Assembly: GCA_963703075.1 (NCBI GenBank)
Contig: OY969786.1
Span: forward strand, 4,216,001-4,280,000
Direction of reading: 5' to 3'
Source of the DNA: Korobacter sp963703075
GTDB taxonomy: Bacteria > Acidobacteriota > Terriglobia > Terriglobales > Acidobacteriaceae
Length of the DNA: 64,000 nucleotides
Under the pieces are notes generated by a model. The model saw nothing but the letters and a program-made list of their open reading frames with translations, was not told the DNA's origin and did not search any database. A program made the position numbers and the translations under genes. This document shows positions 59,004-64,000 of the stretch, piece after piece. Numbering within the stretch: position 1 is the stretch's first letter; every line of letters begins with the position of its first letter.

Positions 59004-61445
59004 ATGATTCCCCACCCGCTTACCCACACCAGCGCAACTATTCTCGAATTCGACGGCTTTCGCGAGCTGCTGAGCGGCTATGCGCAGTCGGAGCTGGGAC
59101 GGTCGCGCGTTCGCGAGCTGGCGCCGTCGGAAGACCGCGAATGGATCGAACGGGAGCAGCAACTCGCCTCCGAGATTCGCGAGTACCTCCGCGTCGCCGG
59201 ACGCTTCGATTTCGCCGGGCTGACGGATGCGACCAAGCTCATCCAGAAAGCCCGCATTCGCGGCGCAGCCCTCGAGATCGAGCAGATTCGGACCATTTTG
59301 CTGCTGGCCGAGCGGGCTGCCGAATGGCGCGACATCATCATCTCCCCGCCTGCTATGCGCCAGCCTTGGGCTGCGGTCGAGCAACTCTCCAGCGCCCTCG
59401 CGGACTTTCGCGATTTCCTGCGCTACTTCGCCAACAAGTTGATGCCCGACGGATCGCTCGACGACCGCGCCTCCAGCGACCTGAACCGTATTCGCCGCGA
59501 AATTGAGAAGCAGCGCCGCAACATCGAGAATTCCCTGCGTACGTACCTGCGCCGCTTGTCCGATGAAGGAGCCGCGCAGGATGAGCTGATCACTATCCGC
59601 GGCGATCGCTTCGTCATCCCCGTCAAGGCCGAGCAGAAACGCCGGGTCAACGGCGTAGTACACGGCGCAAGTTCCAGCGGCCAAACGGTCTTCGTCGAGC
59701 CCCTGGAAACCATCGAGCAGAACAACGATCTGGTGCGGCTGCTGGAAGAAGAGCAGGAAGAAATCCGCCGGATTCTCGCCGAAATGTCGCGCCGAATCGG
59801 GGAGCAGGCCGACAATCTGCTGCTCGCTCTCGAAACCATGGCCGCCCTGGAGCTGCAATTCGCGAAAGCCAAGTTCGCCAACGAATACGGCTGCGTGGCC
59901 GTGAAGTTCCTGGAGAACCGTCCCGGTGGCGATGTGCTGGCGCTGGAAAAGGCGCGCCATCCACTGCTCGAACGCAACCTGCGGGCCAAGAACGGTGCGG
60001 TCGTGCCGATCAGCATGCACATGGACGCCGCTCACCGCCAGATTGTGATCAGCGGCCCCAACACCGGCGGAAAAACCGTTTCGCTCGAGACCCTTGGGCT
60101 GCTCGCATTGATGGCGCAGGCGGGTGTACCCGTGCCTGCCGATCGCGCCGAGCTGCCGATTTTCAGCGCTGTCTTCGCCGATATCGGCGACCATCAATCC
60201 ATCGAGCAGAACCTCTCCACTTTTTCCGCTCACGTCACCAACATCGACTTCATCTCCAAGACCGCACGGCCGGATTCGCTCGTTCTTCTCGACGAACTCG
60301 GCTCCGCCACCGACCCGGAAGAAGGCGCGGCTCTGGCGGTCGCCATCGCCGATTACTTTCGCCAACTCGGTTGCGTCAGCGTCATTTCCACCCATCACAC
60401 TTCGTTGAAGGTCTACGCCGCGAACACTGAGGGTGTACTGAATGCCGCTGTCGGCTTCGACGAGCAAACCTTGCAGCCCACTTATGAGTTGCGGATCGGA
60501 GTGCCAGGCGCGTCGGCGGGCATCAATATCGCGCAGCGTCTCGGTCTTAATTCGACGATCATCGAAGCGTCAAAACAACAACTCAGTAATCAGGCGCAGG
60601 ATGTCTCCAAGTTCCTTGACCGTCTGCATGCCGAGCTACGCGCTGCCTCCGATGAGCGCGCATCTCTCCAACGCACCCAGGGGGAACTCGGACGCGAGCG
60701 CAAGCGCCTCGAGGCCGAAGGCCAGAAGGAACAGCGCGAGAGGATTCGCGACCTGGAAAAGAAGCTCGATGGCCTGATGCACGATTTCGAATACCAGGCG
60801 CGTGAAATGGTGCAGGCCGTCCAGGACCGCGCTGCCCAGCAGAAGCTCTCGAAGGACGCCGAGCGTCGCATTGCCAAGATGCGCCGCGAATTCAAGGAGG
60901 AGTTCAACAACAGCGTGGTCGCGCACACCACCGGCGCCGACCAGGGCGATCCGCAGGCACGCCCCGAGTTGGTGAAGCACGTTGTCGAAGGCGACACCGT
61001 GAAGCTGCGTTCCATGGGCCGTACCGGCCGGGTGAACAAAAGACTCGGCCCCGACCTGTTCGAGGTCGAGATCGGCGTGATGAAGATGAAGGTTCCACGT
61101 GAAGACATCGCCGAGGTGACTTCGCGCTCGAATGCCAGCCCGGTCGCGGCAGCGCGCGCAGCGGGCATCAGTGTTTCGCTCCAAAACGATGATCTCAGCG
61201 CGCCCACGGAGCTTAACGTCATCGGCCAAAATGTAGACGACGCGACCCGGGAGGTGGAGCGCTTCCTCGACCGCGCATTTCTCGCCGGTATGCCCCAGGT
61301 GCGCATCGTCCATGGCAGCGGTATGGGCATTCTGCGCCGCGCCCTGCGCACCTACCTCAAGCAGCATCCGCACGTGTCAAACGTCGTCGAGCCTTCCCAG
61401 CAGGAGGGCGGTAACGGCGCCACCGTGGTCGAACTCAAGGTGTGA
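59004..61445 (+). CDS. mutS2: MutS2 family ATPase/endonuclease
   Basis: An 813-residue MutS2. A lever/clamp region lacks the mismatch-binding domain. The ATPase has Walker A GPNTGGKT (about 351-358), DIGDHQSIEQNLSTFSAH and Walker B LVLLDELGSATDPEEG. A coiled coil (about 525-625), a KOW-like segment (about 650-710) and a C-terminal Smr nuclease domain follow (about 735-813, VRIVHGSGMGILRRALRTYL). MutS2 acts on recombination intermediates or on collided ribosomes depending on species; which applies here is unknown. Confidence 0.95.
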   Translation: MIPHPLTHTSATILEFDGFRELLSGYAQSELGRSRVRELAPSEDREWIEREQQLASEIREYLRVAGRFDFAGLTDATKLIQKARIRGAALEIEQIRTILLLAERAAEWRDIIISPPAMRQPWAAVEQLSSALADFRDFLRYFANKLMPDGSLDDRASSDLNRIRREIEKQRRNIENSLRTYLRRLSDEGAAQDELITIRGDRFVIPVKAEQKRRVNGVVHGASSSGQTVFVEPLETIEQNNDLVRLLEEEQEEIRRILAEMSRRIGEQADNLLLALETMAALELQFAKAKFANEYGCVAVKFLENRPGGDVLALEKARHPLLERNLRAKNGAVVPISMHMDAAHRQIVISGPNTGGKTVSLETLGLLALMAQAGVPVPADRAELPIFSAVFADIGDHQSIEQNLSTFSAHVTNIDFISKTARPDSLVLLDELGSATDPEEGAALAVAIADYFRQLGCVSVISTHHTSLKVYAANTEGVLNAAVGFDEQTLQPTYELRIGVPGASAGINIAQRLGLNSTIIEASKQQLSNQAQDVSKFLDRLHAELRAASDERASLQRTQGELGRERKRLEAEGQKEQRERIRDLEKKLDGLMHDFEYQAREMVQAVQDRAAQQKLSKDAERRIAKMRREFKEEFNNSVVAHTTGADQGDPQARPELVKHVVEGDTVKLRSMGRTGRVNKRLGPDLFEVEIGVMKMKVPREDIAEVTSRSNASPVAAARAAGISVSLQNDDLSAPTELNVIGQNVDDATREVERFLDRAFLAGMPQVRIVHGSGMGILRRALRTYLKQHPHVSNVVEPSQQEGGNGATVVELKV

Positions 61446-61468
61446 TTCAGATCGATGCCTTGTATCAG

Positions 61469-61488
61469 GGCACGAATTCCGTCGTGCC
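61469..61488. repeat. intergenic hairpin after mutS2
   Basis: GGCACGA (61469-61475) pairs with TCGTGCC (61482-61488), 27 bases after the mutS2 stop. It is followed by A's rather than T's on the plus strand, so it is not a standard plus-strand terminator. From memory its flanks resemble a hairpin repeat found many times in Acidobacteriota genomes. Confidence 0.4.
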
Positions 61489-61604
61489 AAAAAGGCTTTA
61501 GCCGCTGAATTTGTCGATGAAAGATCGCACGTCACAAACCCCTGTGACCGCCAACCATTCTTAATACAAAACTTTGACAGCCGTCGCCTTCGCGTCCTGA
61601 AAAA

Positions 61605-63062
61605 ATGGAAGCTGTCATGGTTTCTCTTCCAGTCATCATTCAGGGCGGTATGGGCGCTGGGGTTTCCGGTTGGCGCCTGGCTCGCGCCGTCTCTTCCACC
61701 GGACACCTCGGGGTCGTTTCCGGCACCGCGCTCGACGTCATTCTGGCGCGCCGCCTCCAGGAAGGCGATCCCACCGGACAGCTGCGGTTCGCGCTCGATC
61801 ACTTTCCATCGCGCGCTATCGCCGATCGCATTCTGGGAAAGTACTTCGTCCAAGGCGGCAAGGCCCCTGAGGCTCCCTACAAGCCGGTGCCCATGCATGC
61901 GGCCAAGCCATGCCGTTCGCTCATCGAGCTGACCATCGCTGCCAACTTCGTCGAAATCTTTCTGGCCCGCCACGGACACGGCAATCCCGTCGGCATCAAC
62001 TACCTCGAGAAACTGCAACTGCCACATTTGCCCTCGATCTATGGCGCAATGCTGGCTGGCGTCGATTACGTACTCATGGGCGCAGGCATTCCGCTGAAAA
62101 TCCCCGGGGTTCTCGATGCGTTTGTGAATCATCGTCCGGCCGAGTATCCACTCGCCATCGCCGGCGCCCACGACGGCGACGACTTCAAAGCGACCTTCGA
62201 TCCTCGCGACTACCTCGACCTCGATCTGCCGCCGCTGAAGCGTCCAAAGTTTCTGCCGATCATTGCCTCCAACGTCCTCGCCATGACGCTGGTCAAGAAA
62301 GCCAATGGCCGTGTCGACGGGTTTATCGTCGAAGGCCCCACCGCCGGAGGCCACAATGCTCCGCCGCGCGGCAAGATGCAGTTCGATGTCGACGGCGAAG
62401 TGATCTACGGCGAGCGCGATCTGGTCGATCTGGCAAAGCTCCGCGCCCTGGGTCTGCCGTTTTGGCTCGCGGGCGGTTACAGTTCCCCGCAGAAACTGGC
62501 CGAGGCACTCGCCTCCGGGGCTGCCGGCGTGCAAGTCGGCACAGCGTTTGCGCTCTCCGATGAATCGGATCTCGAGCCCAACAGCAAGCGCGAATTGCTG
62601 TCGCAGGTGCGGCAGGGTACAGCGCGCGTCACCACCGATACCCTGGCGTCTCCCACCGGCTTTCCTTTCAAAGTGGCGCAGCTGAGCAGTTCGCAAACCA
62701 ATCCAGATGTCTACGCCCGGCGCGAACGGGTCTGCGATCTTGGCTTCCTGCGCGAGGGCTATCGTACCGCCGCCGGCACGATCGATTTCCGTTGTCCCGC
62801 CGAGCCGGAGCATGTTTATTTAGCCAAGAACGGCAATCCTGCCATGATGGCCGGCCGGAAATGCCTCTGTAACGCCCTGATCGCCAACATCGGGATGCCC
62901 CAGCGCCGCAACGGTTACATTGAACCGACCCTCGTCACCATGGGCAACGACGTCACCACGCTGGATCGATTCCTCTCACCAGGCCGCGCAGGCTATTCGG
63001 CGGCATCCGTCATTGAGCACCTCGTGGCGGGAGTAACGGCCGAACTGCTTCCTATCGGCTAG
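61605..63062 (+). CDS. nitronate-monooxygenase-like flavin enzyme
   Basis: A 485-residue TIM-barrel flavoprotein. It has PVIIQGGMGAGVSGWRLARA, GVDYVLMGAGIP, FIVEGPTAGGHNAPPRG with the catalytic-type His, and LPFWLAGGYSSPQKLAEALA SGAAGVQVGTAF for flavin phosphate binding. The length exceeds that of typical nitronate monooxygenases (about 330-380). A C-terminal part with Cys clusters (VCDLGFLREGY, FRCPAEPEH, KCLCNALIANIG) marks a larger subgroup of unknown substrate. ATG 61605 or 61617 could be the start. Confidence 0.75.
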   Translation: MEAVMVSLPVIIQGGMGAGVSGWRLARAVSSTGHLGVVSGTALDVILARRLQEGDPTGQLRFALDHFPSRAIADRILGKYFVQGGKAPEAPYKPVPMHAAKPCRSLIELTIAANFVEIFLARHGHGNPVGINYLEKLQLPHLPSIYGAMLAGVDYVLMGAGIPLKIPGVLDAFVNHRPAEYPLAIAGAHDGDDFKATFDPRDYLDLDLPPLKRPKFLPIIASNVLAMTLVKKANGRVDGFIVEGPTAGGHNAPPRGKMQFDVDGEVIYGERDLVDLAKLRALGLPFWLAGGYSSPQKLAEALASGAAGVQVGTAFALSDESDLEPNSKRELLSQVRQGTARVTTDTLASPTGFPFKVAQLSSSQTNPDVYARRERVCDLGFLREGYRTAAGTIDFRCPAEPEHVYLAKNGNPAMMAGRKCLCNALIANIGMPQRRNGYIEPTLVTMGNDVTTLDRFLSPGRAGYSAASVIEHLVAGVTAELLPIG

Positions 63063-63164
63063 ATGGAATTTGGGCCGAGATTTCCACATCGGCTATGATT
63101 TCCACAGCGCATTTTTGTAAGTCAAACGTTTGATCGCGGCGCCGAATAGCGCACACTCAACTAC

Positions 63165-64000
63165 GTGGCGAACCCCGGAGATTTTGCTTACGAGCTGAAG
63201 CAGCAGGCCGACATCGTTCGCATCGTCGGCGAATACGTCCAGCTGCGCAAATCCGGGGCGCAGAATTATTCCGGCATCTGCCCCTTCCATAACGAGAAGT
63301 CGCCGTCGTTCTCGGTCCACCAGTCGCGCCAGTTCTTTCATTGCTTCGGCTGCGGCGTCTCGGGCGACGTTTTCACCTTCATCCAGAAGATCGACAACGT
63401 CAGCTTCCCTGAAGCCGTGCGGTCGGTGGCGCAGAAGCTCGGCGTGCCCATGCCGAAGGTGGAGTACAGCTCTCCGCAGGAGGCGCGCGAGGCCAAGATG
63501 CGCGGCGCTCTCCTCGACGCCAACGAGATGGCCTGCGCCTGGTTCCAGGAACAGTTGCGCAAGCCCGACGCCGCCCACGCCCGCGAATACCTGAAATCCC
63601 GCGGGCTCGACGAAGAGACGCTTCGCAAGTTTCGCATCGGCTTCGCCCCGGAATCCGGTTTCCTGCTGCGCGATCGCATGAAAGGCGAGTTCAACGAAGA
63701 ACTCCTCCGCGAATCGGGCCTGTTTTCCTGGAAGGAAGACGCCACTCGCGACGCCACCGCGGCCAAGAACGCCCCTTCGGCGCTCTATGCCAAGTTCCGC
63801 AACCGCATCATGTTTCCCATCGCCAATGAGCAGGGAAAGGTGATCGCCTTCACCGGACGCACCCTCGCCACCGACGACAAGTCCGGCCCGAAATACCTGA
63901 ACTCCCCCGAGACCCCGATCTATTCCAAATCGCGGGTGCTTTTCAACCTGAACCTGGCCAAAGAAGCGATTCGCGGCTCCAAAGATGCGCCCGGCTTGGG
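63165..64000 (+). CDS. dnaG: DNA primase, 3' end outside window
   Basis: The first 278 residues of a DnaG primase. The GTG start at 63165 begins MANPGDFAYELKQQADIVRI. The CHC2 zinc motif is intact (CPFHNEKSPSF ... FFHCFGCGVSGDVFTF). The RNA-polymerase-like core begins with YLKSRGLDEETLRKFRIGFA P and RNRIMFPIANEQGKVIAFTG R. The frame is open at the window end. No ribosome site is obvious. rpoD often follows dnaG in bacteria but would lie outside. Confidence 0.96.
   Translation, partial: MANPGDFAYELKQQADIVRIVGEYVQLRKSGAQNYSGICPFHNEKSPSFSVHQSRQFFHCFGCGVSGDVFTFIQKIDNVSFPEAVRSVAQKLGVPMPKVEYSSPQEAREAKMRGALLDANEMACAWFQEQLRKPDAAHAREYLKSRGLDEETLRKFRIGFAPESGFLLRDRMKGEFNEELLRESGLFSWKEDATRDATAAKNAPSALYAKFRNRIMFPIANEQGKVIAFTGRTLATDDKSGPKYLNSPETPIYSKSRVLFNLNLAKEAIRGSKDAPGL

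Overview
The window looks like chromosomal DNA from an Acidobacteriota (Terriglobia-like) bacterium. The basis is GC-rich coding, a 1,163-residue TonB-type outer-membrane protein with an N-terminal carboxypeptidase-regulatory domain (a family strongly expanded in that phylum), many PAS/receiver and PilZ proteins, and hairpin-type intergenic repeats. This placement is from memory of those families; no search was run.

Layout. 1-5117: an OmpA-family protein (cut by the window edge), tRNA CCA-adding enzyme, a DciA-like protein, then gatC-gatA. gatA carries an apparent frameshift. 5264-8027: a YqjD/YqjE/YqjK-like membrane operon, a PilZ protein, a LuxR-type regulator with a degenerate receiver, a perfect bidirectional terminator and a stand-alone receiver. 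8209-19470: pruA, a small ribbon-helix-helix-like regulator plus exported protein, a 1,154-residue GH18/NodB/GT2 fusion, a membrane glycosyltransferase and the TonB-type receptor. 19849-27835: LolA-like protein, serS, secreted proteins, a Tat-exported glycosidase-like protein and a YihY/BrkB membrane protein. 28207-32684: a translationally coupled four-gene phosphorelay (PAS kinase, receiver, receiver-kinase, receiver).

33095-42208 is bounded by an intact tRNA-Pro(CGG) and a same-orientation copy of the 3' part of that tRNA. This is the arrangement left by tRNA-targeted integration. The 9.1-kb segment between holds accessory genes (a Tat ferritin-like protein, a PilZ protein, a GAF/WD40 membrane protein, a DUF3034-like porin), two decayed genes, short dispersed repeats and no visible integrase. 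I read it as an old, immobilised island.

42186-64000 returns to core functions: GT2, an HD-GYP response regulator, an FmdE-like protein, an S9 peptidase, a BaiN-like flavoprotein, a decayed tyrosine recombinase beside tRNA-Leu(CAA), ridA, moaA, nadA, lpd-lipB, a divergent VOC/MarR pair with a palindromic operator, hemB, mutS2, a nitronate monooxygenase-like protein and the 5' part of dnaG.

Several genes show single-base frame problems (gatA, the 3' end of the GT2 gene, the start of lipB). They may be real mutations or residual sequence errors, and read-level checking would decide. No CRISPR array, rRNA operon, prophage or intact insertion sequence was seen.
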